Origin: an uncultured Hyphomicrobiales bacterium | Lineage (GTDB): Bacteria > Pseudomonadota > Alphaproteobacteria > Rhizobiales > Beijerinckiaceae | NCBI GenBank assembly: GCA_903861645.1 | Contig: CAIOVE010000037.1 | Span: 1 to 64,000, forward strand | Direction of reading: 5' to 3' | Length of the DNA: 64,000 bases | In this document: one piece after another, positions 24,985-33,542 of the stretch | Position numbering within the stretch: the first letter of the stretch is position 1 | How the letters are laid out: each line of letters begins with the position of its first letter | The notes under the pieces: generated by a model | What the model saw: the letters and a program-made list of their open reading frames with translations, nothing else | The model's database searches: none | What the model was told of the DNA's origin: nothing | Made by a program: the position numbers and the translations under genes

Positions 24985-25775
24985 GCACGCTTTCTTCCAC
25001 GGATGGCGCGGTCGCCATTCGCTCGTCGCTCCTCGACCAGCAAGGCGTGACGCATGCCTTCTTCACGCGGCAAGGCGGCGTATCCCGGGGCGTTTACGCC
25101 ACATTGAACGGGGGCGTTGGCTCGCGCGACGAACCTGCGGACGTCGCGGAGAACCGTCGCCGGATGGCGACCGCCTTCGGGGTGGAGCCAACCCGGTTTC
25201 TCGCGCCCTATCAAATCCATTCCGCCGATGTCGTGACCGTCGATGAACCCTTCGCGCCAACGGAGCGTCCGCGCGTCGATGGGCTGGTGACGAAAACGCC
25301 CGGCATCGCCATCAGCGTGACCGGGGCGGATTGCGGCATGATGCTTTTCAGCGATCCCCGCGCCCGCGTCATCGGCGCCTGCCACGCGGGCTGGAAAGGC
25401 GCGCTGACGGGCGTGATCGAGGCGACCATCGAGGCGATGGAACGGTCGGGCGCCGCGCGCGAAAATATGGTCGCCGTGCTCGGCCCCATGATCGGGCCCC
25501 AGTCCTATGAGGTGGGGCCGGAATTTGTCGCGCGTTTCGCGGACGCCGACGCCACGAACGCCCGCTTCTTTCGGGCGTCGCCACGCGAAAACCACGCCCT
25601 GTTCGACCTGCCCGCCTATATCGCCATGCGCGCGCGGGCGACGGGCCTCGGCCGCTTCGACGACCTCGGGCTCGACACCTACGCGGACGCGGAACGCTTC
25701 TACTCCTACAGGCGCTCCGTGCATCGCGCGGAGCCAGACTATGGTCGACTGGTCTCCGCCATCGCGCTCGTCTAG
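24981..25775 (+). CDS. pgeF: PgeF/YfiH family protein (peptidoglycan editing factor, former polyphenol oxidase)
   Basis: A 264-residue DUF152/YfiH protein. It shows QIHSADVVTVD, the metal-site TGADCGMMLF and the signature GACHAGWKGALTGVIE, so the His-Cys-His zinc/copper site is intact. In E. coli YfiH removes wrongly inserted L-serine from muropeptides; other members have multicopper-like or nucleoside phosphorylase activity. The usual Ala-Pro after ADC is Gly-Met here. It is the last gene of the lgt operon. Confidence 0.92.
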   Translation: MSTLSSTDGAVAIRSSLLDQQGVTHAFFTRQGGVSRGVYATLNGGVGSRDEPADVAENRRRMATAFGVEPTRFLAPYQIHSADVVTVDEPFAPTERPRVDGLVTKTPGIAISVTGADCGMMLFSDPRARVIGACHAGWKGALTGVIEATIEAMERSGAARENMVAVLGPMIGPQSYEVGPEFVARFADADATNARFFRASPRENHALFDLPAYIAMRARATGLGRFDDLGLDTYADAERFYSYRRSVHRAEPDYGRLVSAIALV

Positions 25776-25821
25776 CGTCGTCGCTTTCCAAACCCATTCG
25801 AAACTGATTTACGGCTACGCG

Positions 25822-25869
25822 CCACGCATGCCGGTCGCCGCCGCATTTCCGTCGCCCGCGTGGGTTTTA
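25822..25869 (+). terminator. Possible terminator after pgeF
   Basis: CCACGC (25822-25827) can pair with GCGTGG (25858-25863), directly followed by GTTTTATTT. The loop of 30 bases is long, so the call is weak. The rest of this 118-bp gap shows nothing else. Confidence 0.3.
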
Positions 25870-25893
25870 TTTAGATGATTTCGGAGAAACGTG

Positions 25894-27855
25894 ATGAATC
25901 AGGATTCCGCGCCGACCATTCCGCCCGTCACGCGCGACCCGCCGACGATGGTGAAGCCGGCGAGCGCCCTCCCCTTGTTCATTCCGGAAACACGGGTCGA
26001 GGCCGACGCCTTCGGACACGACGCGGTCCTCGCGCCCGTGGCGGAATTGCTGGCCCATCCGCGGGGCGGATCGCCCATGACCGTCGGCCTGTTCGGCGGC
26101 CCCGGCGCCGGCAAATCCGCCGCCTCGACGCGACTGATGGCGCGCGTCGACGCGCTCGCTTCCGCTTCGGCGCGAACCAGCGCGCCGGTTTTCCTGTCGC
26201 GCGTGCTGGGCGCGCGCGTGGCGGCGGGCGAACTCGCGCGCGGGCCCGCCATCGCCATCGCCTCGGCCCTGAACGCGGCGTTGATCGCCAGCCAGCGGTA
26301 CGCCGCGCTCGCCGCGGAAGCCGCCCGCGAGGCGACGGACCCACACGTGGCCGCGCGGCAGGCCACCGAGCGCCTCGACCACGCGCGCAAGACGCTGGAC
26401 GTGGAGCGCAAGGCGCTGGAAGACATCGAGGGCCGCAAGGCGCGACTGGTGGACTCCATCCTTTTTGAAACGGCGGGATCGCGCATTGACGCCTACGCGC
26501 GCGCCAACCGCACGACCATCGAGAACCGGTTGCGCGGCTTCGGCTTCGATGGCGAATGCATCGCCACGTTCAAGGAACTCGCGCGCGAGGCGCACGAACA
26601 CGCGGGATTCGCGGGAGCCATCGCCGCCTTCGCGCGCTCACTCTGGTTCTTCAAGGGGCAGGCGAAGCTCCTCGTCTGGGCCGTCGTCATGTTTCTGCTC
26701 GCGGGCGCGAGCCATCTGGCAAGGGATAACGCGGAGCTCTGGCTGGGCGCGCTGCGCGGCGTGGGCGAACAGACCACGCCCGTCGCGGACTGGGCGGCGG
26801 CGCATCTTTCCTGGCTGAATAACCTGCGCGCCGTCGCCAACGGCCTCGGCGCCTTGCTGATCATCGTCAACGTGGCGCGCGCGCTGCGCTTTCTGGCGAC
26901 GGTGCGGCGCGGCGCAAGCCTGCTGGCCAACGATATAGCCACCAAGCGCGGACAAATCGAAACGGCCGTCGCGCACCAGACCCGTCGCGTCGACGCGCTG
27001 ACGCGCGAGACCGAAAGCCTCTCGACAATCGCGAGCGAGGCAGAAAAGCGCGCCGAAGGCAGGGCGGGCATCGCTGATATCGTGGCGTTTCCCGGCGCGA
27101 GTGACGAAGCCGCCGAACAGGCCGACGCCTTCATCGCCCATGTCGCCGGCGCCTGCGCGCGGGGTGACGCGGGCGCGCCGCAACGTATTATCGCCGTCAT
27201 CGACGAGCTCGACGCGCTGCCGCCCGCGCGCGCCGCGGAATGCCTGCGCGCGGCGGGCAAACTCCTGAGCCGCGAGGGCTTCGCCACCATCGTGGCGACG
27301 GACCCGATGTTTCTGGCGCGCGCATTCGACGGACAGGCCGCGGCGGCCGATGAATTCGACCGCGCCTTTCAGACGCCTGTCTCGCTGCCCGATCCGGGCC
27401 GTGATTCCGAAGGCATGAGCGCCTTCGCGCGCGCGCTGCTGACGAACGCCAGACCGCCGGTCTCAGCGCCTGTTGACGCGAGCGCTTGCACCCTCGACGC
27501 GCCCTTGCAGCCGGTCGAAACGGCGCTTGTCTCGACGCTCGCGCCATTCGCCGCCCGTTCGCCGCGCGCCGCCAAGCGCTTCGTCAATCTCTATCGCCTC
27601 GCGCGCGGACGCGCGCCCGACACGGCCGCGCTGGCGATGATGCTGGCGCTCGACGCCGACGCGACATCGATCGAACTCGCCGCCATGGGCGCGGCGATGG
27701 ATGGCGATGGCGCGGCGGAGATCGCCATCGGCGCGGATCAACCACGTCTCGCCTTCGCCCTCGCCGCGACAAACAAGGCGCGCGGCAAGCCGTTGACCAT
27801 CGGCGACGCGCGGACCGCGTGGAGCATCGCGCGCGACTACCGCATGCCCTTATAA
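25894..27855 (+). CDS. KAP-family P-loop NTPase with internal membrane segments
   Basis: A 653-residue NTPase. Walker A is GGPGAGKS (68-75), Walker B is IIAVIDELDAL in the second half, and between them lie two coiled-coil stretches and two hydrophobic segments (KLLVWAVVMFLLAGASHLA; VANGLGALLIIVNVARALRFL). A P-loop domain interrupted by membrane helices is the mark of KAP NTPases (Kidins220/ARMS, PifA). PifA excludes phage T7, but no other defence gene is seen here, so the role is open. The start is the ATG at 25894, 7 bases after GGAG; a GTG directly before it is the alternative. It appears to be a single-gene unit ending at a strong terminator. Confidence 0.75.
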   Translation: MNQDSAPTIPPVTRDPPTMVKPASALPLFIPETRVEADAFGHDAVLAPVAELLAHPRGGSPMTVGLFGGPGAGKSAASTRLMARVDALASASARTSAPVFLSRVLGARVAAGELARGPAIAIASALNAALIASQRYAALAAEAAREATDPHVAARQATERLDHARKTLDVERKALEDIEGRKARLVDSILFETAGSRIDAYARANRTTIENRLRGFGFDGECIATFKELAREAHEHAGFAGAIAAFARSLWFFKGQAKLLVWAVVMFLLAGASHLARDNAELWLGALRGVGEQTTPVADWAAAHLSWLNNLRAVANGLGALLIIVNVARALRFLATVRRGASLLANDIATKRGQIETAVAHQTRRVDALTRETESLSTIASEAEKRAEGRAGIADIVAFPGASDEAAEQADAFIAHVAGACARGDAGAPQRIIAVIDELDALPPARAAECLRAAGKLLSREGFATIVATDPMFLARAFDGQAAAADEFDRAFQTPVSLPDPGRDSEGMSAFARALLTNARPPVSAPVDASACTLDAPLQPVETALVSTLAPFAARSPRAAKRFVNLYRLARGRAPDTAALAMMLALDADATSIELAAMGAAMDGDGAAEIAIGADQPRLAFALAATNKARGKPLTIGDARTAWSIARDYRMPL

Positions 27856-27894
27856 AAAAAAAGGCCACGGAGTCGCCTCCGTGGCCATCGTTTT
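27851..27894. terminator. Bidirectional intrinsic terminator
   Basis: A perfect 10-bp stem GGCCACGGAG / CTCCGTGGCC (27863-27872, 27877-27886) with a 4-base loop. On the minus strand nine U residues follow, a textbook end for the formate dehydrogenase/transporter operon; on the plus strand ATCGTTTT follows for the KAP gene. Confidence 0.9.
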
Positions 27895-27905
27895 GTCGAG
27901 AAAAA

Positions 27906-29564
27906 TCAGCCAAAAATCTTGATCGCGCTTTGCAGCGTGACCCAGACGCCCCACGCCATGGGGATGCCGACACCGAGCCACGCGAGCGCGGCCTTGGCGT
28001 CGAACCCCCCAAGCCCGATGCCGTGCGAGCCGATGGGCCCTGAAGCCAGCGCGCTGGCCTTGGCCTGCAAGGCGGCGACCTCATCGTCCTTCATGAACCA
28101 TTTCGCGGCGACAGGCCGGATCATGAGGTTGCAGACGAAACCGATCGCCAGCATGCCCGCGAGTACGTAGGTCGTCACGTCATACAAGCGATCCGTGGGC
28201 ACGCCAGCGGCCTTGTTGAACTCGCGGATATAGTTGACCACGACCGGCCCGATGATGCCCGCTGTCGACCACGCGGTCAGCAGGCGGCCATGGATGGCGC
28301 CGACGAACTGCGTGCCGAACATGTCGGCGAGATAGGCCGGCACGGTGGCGAAGCCGCCGCCATACATCGACAGGATGACGCAGAACGCCGAGACGAACAG
28401 CGCCTTCGAGCCCATGTGCGCGAAGGTGGGCGCGGAGGCGTAGCAAAGGATGCCCAACGCGAAGAAGCAGAAGTAGGTCGCCTTGCGGCCGATCTTGTCG
28501 GACAACGACGCCCAGAAGAATCGACCGGCGATATTGAACAACGAGATGATGCCCGCGAAGCCCGCCGCGATGCCGGCGATGGCCGTTTTTTGACCCGCGT
28601 CGAGTTGCGCGAAGCCGAGATCGGGACGGCCGATGAGCGATCCGCCAAAAATCTCCTGCAACATGGGCGAGGCCATGCCGATGATGCCGATGCCCGCCGA
28701 CACGTTGAGACAGAGCACCGCCCAGATCAGCCAGAATTGCGGCGTCTTGTGCGCGTCCTTCAGGTGAACGTGCCCGGTCGTGATCATCGCGTTGGTGGAC
28801 GCGGGCGGCGTCCAGCCCTCGGGACGCCATCCGGCCGGCGGCACGCGATAACCGAAGGCGCCGGCGGTCATGAACACGAAATAGCCCGCGGCCATGACGA
28901 GAAATGTCTGCCAGACGCCCACGGAAGTCGACGTCTTGAAATAGTTCATCAGGATATTGGCGAGCGGCGAGCCGATCATCGCGCCGCCGCCAAAGCCCAT
29001 GATCGCCATGCCCGTCGCCATGCCGCGGCGATCGGGGAACCATTTCACCAGCGTGGAAACAGGCGAAATATAGCCAAGGCCGAGACCGACGCCGCCGATC
29101 ACGCCAGAGCCGACCCACAACATCCACAACTGGTGCAACTGAACGCCAACCGCCGAGATCACGAGGCCGCCGCACCAGCAAAGCGCGGAAACGAAGCCCG
29201 CCTTGCGCGGCCCGACGCGCTCGAGCCAGCCGCCCCAGATCGCGGCGGACGAACCCAGCAGAACGAAGAAAAGCGTGAACATCCAGCCGAGATCGGCCAC
29301 CGACCAATCGCAACTCGTGGTGAATAGCGACGTCAGGATGTTCGAGCCCGCCGGACAGGCGATGGGCTTGGCGACGCCAAGCGACTGGCTGAGCGGCAGC
29401 CAGAAAACGCTGAACCCATAAGCCATGCCGATGCAAAGATGAATGGCGAGCGCCGCCGGCGGCACGAGCCAGCGATTGAATCCCGCGCGAGCGATGGTGC
29501 GCTCGCGATCAAGAAATCCGCCGCCGCGCGAGCGGTCCCGCAATAGTTCGTTGGTGCTGGTCAT
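27906..29564 (-). CDS. OFA-family MFS transporter (oxalate/formate antiporter type)
   Basis: A 552-residue, 12-helix major facilitator. The A-motif region reads GGWLERVGPRKAGF in the first half and SDKIGRKATYF in the second; GLGLGYISPVSTLVKWFPDRRGMATGMAIMGFGGGA is the OFA hallmark. It has an extended N-terminus and an extra C-terminal pair of segments (GVGIPMAWGVWVTLQSAIKIFG), longer than a typical OFA protein. Placement directly after fdsD, on the same strand and before a strong terminator, suggests formate or oxalate exchange feeding the dehydrogenase. AGGGGAAA precedes the ATG. Confidence 0.88.
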   Translation of the reverse strand: MTSTNELLRDRSRGGGFLDRERTIARAGFNRWLVPPAALAIHLCIGMAYGFSVFWLPLSQSLGVAKPIACPAGSNILTSLFTTSCDWSVADLGWMFTLFFVLLGSSAAIWGGWLERVGPRKAGFVSALCWCGGLVISAVGVQLHQLWMLWVGSGVIGGVGLGLGYISPVSTLVKWFPDRRGMATGMAIMGFGGGAMIGSPLANILMNYFKTSTSVGVWQTFLVMAAGYFVFMTAGAFGYRVPPAGWRPEGWTPPASTNAMITTGHVHLKDAHKTPQFWLIWAVLCLNVSAGIGIIGMASPMLQEIFGGSLIGRPDLGFAQLDAGQKTAIAGIAAGFAGIISLFNIAGRFFWASLSDKIGRKATYFCFFALGILCYASAPTFAHMGSKALFVSAFCVILSMYGGGFATVPAYLADMFGTQFVGAIHGRLLTAWSTAGIIGPVVVNYIREFNKAAGVPTDRLYDVTTYVLAGMLAIGFVCNLMIRPVAAKWFMKDDEVAALQAKASALASGPIGSHGIGLGGFDAKAALAWLGVGIPMAWGVWVTLQSAIKIFG

Positions 29565-29582
29565 TGGATGTTTCCCCTAAAG

Positions 29583-29604
29583 ACGCGCTGATTGATCAGC
29601 GCGT
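29583..29604 (-). other. Intergenic stem-loop between fdsD and the OFA transporter
   Basis: ACGCGCTGA / TCAGCGCGT, a perfect 9-bp stem with a 4-base loop, in the 66-bp gap. On the minus strand only CUUUA follows, so it is more likely an mRNA processing or partial attenuation element than a full terminator. Confidence 0.45.
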
Positions 29605-29630
29605 TAGCCCCTTCCACGGACGCGAAGAAT

Positions 29631-29855
29631 TTATTGCAATCGCTCAAGCGCCGCCTTCGCCAGCGGCTCGAGCCTTTGTCCCCCCTCGGCGAGATGAGCG
29701 CCGATATCCCGCCGCATTTTCGGCGTCCAGAACGCCTTGATGTGATCGGCGACTCCCGTGATCGCCTCGTCGCGCGGTTGCGCGGCGAAGGCCACGGCGA
29801 TCTGGTTCGCCATGCGAATGAGTTTATCGACCGCGTGGGTCGCGCTGTCCGTCAT
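29631..29855 (-). CDS. fdsD: Formate dehydrogenase delta subunit
   Basis: A 74-residue FdsD homolog (VDKLIRMANQIAVAFAAQPRDEAITGVADHIKAFWTPKMRRDI), with the conserved MANQIA and HI..FW.P.MR blocks. In related FdsABG enzymes FdsD is a small subunit found with the complex and needed for full activity, probably in maturation. Its start overlaps the fdhD stop by 4 bases. Confidence 0.92.
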   Translation of the reverse strand: MTDSATHAVDKLIRMANQIAVAFAAQPRDEAITGVADHIKAFWTPKMRRDIGAHLAEGGQRLEPLAKAALERLQ

Positions 29856-30700
29856 GCGCCGGGCGCTCCTTCCAGTTTGAGATCGTGTTCCACGCCCGCG
29901 CCGTCCGTGAACAGCAACGCGCCATCCGCGCGCGCCACGGCGAGCATCGTCATGCCATGCGCGCGGGCGCGCTCGACCGCGAGGCTCGTCGGCGCGGAAA
30001 TCGCGACGATGGCGCCAGCGCCGAGCGCCGCGGTCTTTTCGACCATTTCAAATGAACATCGGCTGGTCACGACGACAAAACCGCGGGCGGCGTCGACCCC
30101 GCCGCGCATGAGCGCGCCAATCAGCTTGTCGAGCGCGTTGTGACGGCCGACGTCCTCGCGAACGAACAGAATATCGCCGGCCTCGTCGCACCATGCGGCG
30201 GCGTGGGTCGCGCGCGTCAGATCGCCAAGCGGCGTCAGCGCATCGAGCGCGCGCACCGCGCGTCGCGCCGCGGCGATAGACAGTGGCTTGCCGGAACGCG
30301 GAACACGCCGCGCGAAGGGCAACTGGTTGATGTCCTCGATACCGCAAACGCCGCAGCCGGTGCGGCCCGTCATGTTGCGGGCGCGCGCCAGATGCGTTTT
30401 CAACCGATCCGACGCCAGCGTGATCGTCAGGCGCAAGCCGCCCTGATCCGGCGCGACATCGATGGCGCGAATATCCGCGGCGTTTTCGATGACGCCCTCG
30501 GTGAGGCTGAAGCCATGGGCGAAGTCCTCGATATCCATCGGGCTCGCCATCATCACCGCGTAAGGCGTTGGCGCGTAGACGACCGCGATCGGCGTCTCCA
30601 CCGGAAGCGCGCGCTCGATGTCTTGAGGGGCCGCGCCCGAAAATGAAAGGCGGGTGGCGCGCGCCGGGAGGATGGCGCGCGCCACGTCACTCGGCGGCAT
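29852..30700 (-). CDS. fdhD: Formate dehydrogenase sulfurtransferase FdhD (FdsC)
   Basis: FdhD moves sulfur from a cysteine desulfurase to the molybdenum cofactor before insertion into FdsA. The 282 residues contain the catalytic Cys-x-x-Cys loop (GRTGCGVCGIEDI) and VREDVGRHNALDKLIGALM. Called FdsC in fdsGBACD operons. It overlaps the end of fdsA by 14 bases. The ATG at 30700 is favoured over the one 12 bases upstream because AGGCGG lies just ahead of it. Confidence 0.93.
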   Translation of the reverse strand: MPPSDVARAILPARATRLSFSGAAPQDIERALPVETPIAVVYAPTPYAVMMASPMDIEDFAHGFSLTEGVIENAADIRAIDVAPDQGGLRLTITLASDRLKTHLARARNMTGRTGCGVCGIEDINQLPFARRVPRSGKPLSIAAARRAVRALDALTPLGDLTRATHAAAWCDEAGDILFVREDVGRHNALDKLIGALMRGGVDAARGFVVVTSRCSFEMVEKTAALGAGAIVAISAPTSLAVERARAHGMTMLAVARADGALLFTDGAGVEHDLKLEGAPGA

Positions 30701-33533
30701 CGGCCGCCTCATGGGCGATCCGGCGCATGGATATGGCCGTCTCGCGATCCTGTTCCTGCCAGTCGGACCAATGGTTGGTGCGGCGCGCCTGCACCGCGGT
30801 GACCTTGTATTCCGGGCAGTTCGTCGCCCAGTCCGAATTGTCCGTCGTCACCACGTTGGCGCCGGAATTCGGATGGTGGAACGTCGTGTAGACGACGCCG
30901 GGTTGCATGCGCTCGCTGATCCGCGCCTTCAAAGACACTTCTCCAGCGCGACTGGCGAGCGCGACGAGATCGCCATCACGAATGCCGCGGCTCTCCGCGT
31001 CGAAGGGATGGATTTCGAGCACATCCTCCTCGTGCCAAACGCTGTTGGAGGTGCGACGCGTCTGCGCGCCGACATTGTACTGGCTGAGAATGCGACCCGT
31101 CGTCAGCAGCAGCGGGAAGCGCGGGCCCGTCCGCTCGTCGGTAGGCGTGAACTCGGTGAGCATGAACTTGCCCTTGCCGCGCACGAAGCGATCGACGTGC
31201 ATGATCGGCGTGCCCTCGGGCGCGGCGTCATTGCAGGGCCACTGCACCGAGCCCATCTCGTCGAGCTTCTTGTACGACACGTTGCGGAACGTCGGCGTCA
31301 ACGCCGCGATCTCGTCCATGATCTCCGAGGGATGCGCGTAATGCATGTCGACGCCAAGCGCCCTGGCAAAGCCGAGCGTGGCCTCCCAGTCGGCGAGGCC
31401 AGCCATCGGCGTCATGACCTTGCGCACGCGGTTGATGCGACGCTCGGCGTTGGTGAAGGTGCCGTCCTTTTCGAGAAAGGACGCACCGGGGAAAAACACA
31501 TGCGCGTATTTCGCCGTTTCGTTCAGGAAGAGGTCTTGCACGATCACGCATTCCATCGCCGCGAGGCCGGCGGTGACGTGATGCGTGTCGGGATCGGACT
31601 GGGCGATATCCTCGCCCTGCACGTAAAGCCCCTTGAACGAGCCAAACTGCGCCTCGTCGAGCATGTTGGGAATGCGCATGCCTGGAGTCTTGTCGAGCGC
31701 GACGCCCCACAGGCTCTCGAACGTGTCGCGCGTTGAATCGTCGCTGACATGGCGATAGCCGGAAAACTCATGGGGAAACGACCCCATGTCACAGGCGCCC
31801 TGCACGTTGTTCTGGCCCCGCAGCGGGTTCACGCCCATGCCGCGCTGGCCGATGTTGCCGGTGACCATGGCGAGGTTGGCCATCGCCATGACCGTGGTCG
31901 AGCCCTGCGAATGTTCGGTGACGCCAAGCCCGTAGTAGATCGCGGCCTTGCCGCCAGTGGCGTAGAGCCGCGCGGCGGCGCGCACATCGGCCGCCGGCAC
32001 GCCGGTGAACTGCTCTACCGCCTCTGGCGAATGTTTCTCCTCCGCGATGAAGCGCGCCCAGACCTGGAAATCATCCCAGTCGCAGCGTTCACGAATGTAA
32101 TCTTCCTTCGCGAGCCCCTCGGTGACGATGACATGCGAAAGCGCGTTGACGATGGCGACATTCGTGCCCGGCATCAGCGGCAAATGATAATCGGCGCGCA
32201 CATGCGCCGACTTCACCAGATCGATCTTGCGGGGATCGACGACGATCAGGCGCGCGCCCTGACGCAACCGTTTCTTCATGCGCGACGCGAAGACGGGATG
32301 CGCGTCGGTCGGATTGGCGCCGATGACCAGAATGACGTCCGATTCCTCGACCGATTTGAAATCCTGCGTTCCGGCCGACGTGCCAAAGGTCTTGCTCAGG
32401 CCATAGCCGGTCGGCGAATGGCAAACGCGCGCGCACGTGTCGACATTGTTGTTGCCGAAACCCATTCGAACGAGTTTCTGGATGACGAAGACTTCCTCGT
32501 TCGTGCAGCGCGACGAGGTAATGGCGCCAACGCCCTCGCGGCCATGGGTCGACTGAATGCGCTTGAACTCGGAAGCCGCGTAAGCGAACGCCTCGTCCCA
32601 CGAAACCTCGCGCCATGGATCGGTGATTTTCGCGCGGATCATCGGCTTGGTGATGCGATCCTTCGCCGTCGCGTATCCCCACGCGAAGCGACCCTTGACG
32701 CAGGAATGGCCCTCGTTCGCGCCGCCCGCCTTGTAAGGCTCCATGTTGACGACGCGCTCGCCCTGCATTTCCGCCTTGAACGAGCAGCCGACGCCGCAAT
32801 AGGCGCAGGTGGTGACGACCGAATGGTCGGGCTGGCCATGCTCGATGATGGTCTTTTCCGACAGCGTCGCCGTCGGACAGGCCTGCACGCAGGCGCCGCA
32901 GGACACACATTCCGACGACAGGAAATCCAGCCCGCCCGGCGAAACCTTCGAATTGAAACCGCGCCCCTGAATGGTCAGCGCGAACGTGCCCTGCGTTTCC
33001 TCGCAGGCGCGCACGCAACGCGAACAGACGATGCACTTGGATTCATCGAAGGTGAAATAGGGATTGCTCTCGTCCTTGCCGGCGTCCAGATGATTGGCGC
33101 CCTTGTAGCCATAGCGCACGTCGCGCAGACCGACCGCGCCGGCCATGTCCTGCAATTCGCAATCGCCATTGGCGGGGCAGGTCAGGCAGTCGAGCGGATG
33201 ATCGGAAATGTAGAGTTCCATCACGCCGCGGCGCAGCTTGGCGAGACGCTCGTTCTGCGTATGCACGATCATGCCGTCCTCGGCGGGCGTCGTGCACGAG
33301 GCCGGCGTTCCGCGGCGACCCTCGATCTCGACGAGGCACAAACGGCAAGAACCGAAGGCCTCCAGCGAATCCGTCGCGCAGAGCTTGGGGATTTTCGTGC
33401 CCATGGTCATCGCCGCCGCCATGACCGACGTGCCCGCCGGCACGCTGACGCGCTCGCCGTCGATGACGAGCGTCACTATCCTGTCGGCGAGGCGGATCGG
33501 CGTGCCCGTGTCGATTTCCTTGATGAGCGCCAT
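30687..33533 (-). CDS. fdsA: NAD-dependent formate dehydrogenase catalytic subunit FdsA
   Basis: A molybdenum bis-MGD subunit oxidising formate to CO2 in the cytosol. The 948 residues hold an N-terminal [2Fe-2S] domain (Cys52, 63, 66, 80), a His-Cys3 cluster (DHPLDCLTCPANGDC), two ferredoxin-like [4Fe-4S] sites (CIVCSRCVRAC, CVSCGACVQAC), the proximal CAYCGVGC cluster, and the active-site Cys371-His372 (RVCHSPTGYG). A Cys, not selenocysteine, is the metal ligand. The C-terminal molybdopterin dinucleotide domain (PLLLTTGRILSQYNVG) is complete. 9 bases separate it from fdsB. Confidence 0.97.
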   Translation of the reverse strand: MALIKEIDTGTPIRLADRIVTLVIDGERVSVPAGTSVMAAAMTMGTKIPKLCATDSLEAFGSCRLCLVEIEGRRGTPASCTTPAEDGMIVHTQNERLAKLRRGVMELYISDHPLDCLTCPANGDCELQDMAGAVGLRDVRYGYKGANHLDAGKDESNPYFTFDESKCIVCSRCVRACEETQGTFALTIQGRGFNSKVSPGGLDFLSSECVSCGACVQACPTATLSEKTIIEHGQPDHSVVTTCAYCGVGCSFKAEMQGERVVNMEPYKAGGANEGHSCVKGRFAWGYATAKDRITKPMIRAKITDPWREVSWDEAFAYAASEFKRIQSTHGREGVGAITSSRCTNEEVFVIQKLVRMGFGNNNVDTCARVCHSPTGYGLSKTFGTSAGTQDFKSVEESDVILVIGANPTDAHPVFASRMKKRLRQGARLIVVDPRKIDLVKSAHVRADYHLPLMPGTNVAIVNALSHVIVTEGLAKEDYIRERCDWDDFQVWARFIAEEKHSPEAVEQFTGVPAADVRAAARLYATGGKAAIYYGLGVTEHSQGSTTVMAMANLAMVTGNIGQRGMGVNPLRGQNNVQGACDMGSFPHEFSGYRHVSDDSTRDTFESLWGVALDKTPGMRIPNMLDEAQFGSFKGLYVQGEDIAQSDPDTHHVTAGLAAMECVIVQDLFLNETAKYAHVFFPGASFLEKDGTFTNAERRINRVRKVMTPMAGLADWEATLGFARALGVDMHYAHPSEIMDEIAALTPTFRNVSYKKLDEMGSVQWPCNDAAPEGTPIMHVDRFVRGKGKFMLTEFTPTDERTGPRFPLLLTTGRILSQYNVGAQTRRTSNSVWHEEDVLEIHPFDAESRGIRDGDLVALASRAGEVSLKARISERMQPGVVYTTFHHPNSGANVVTTDNSDWATNCPEYKVTAVQARRTNHWSDWQEQDRETAISMRRIAHEAADAAE

Positions 33534-33542
33534 GCGACTCTC

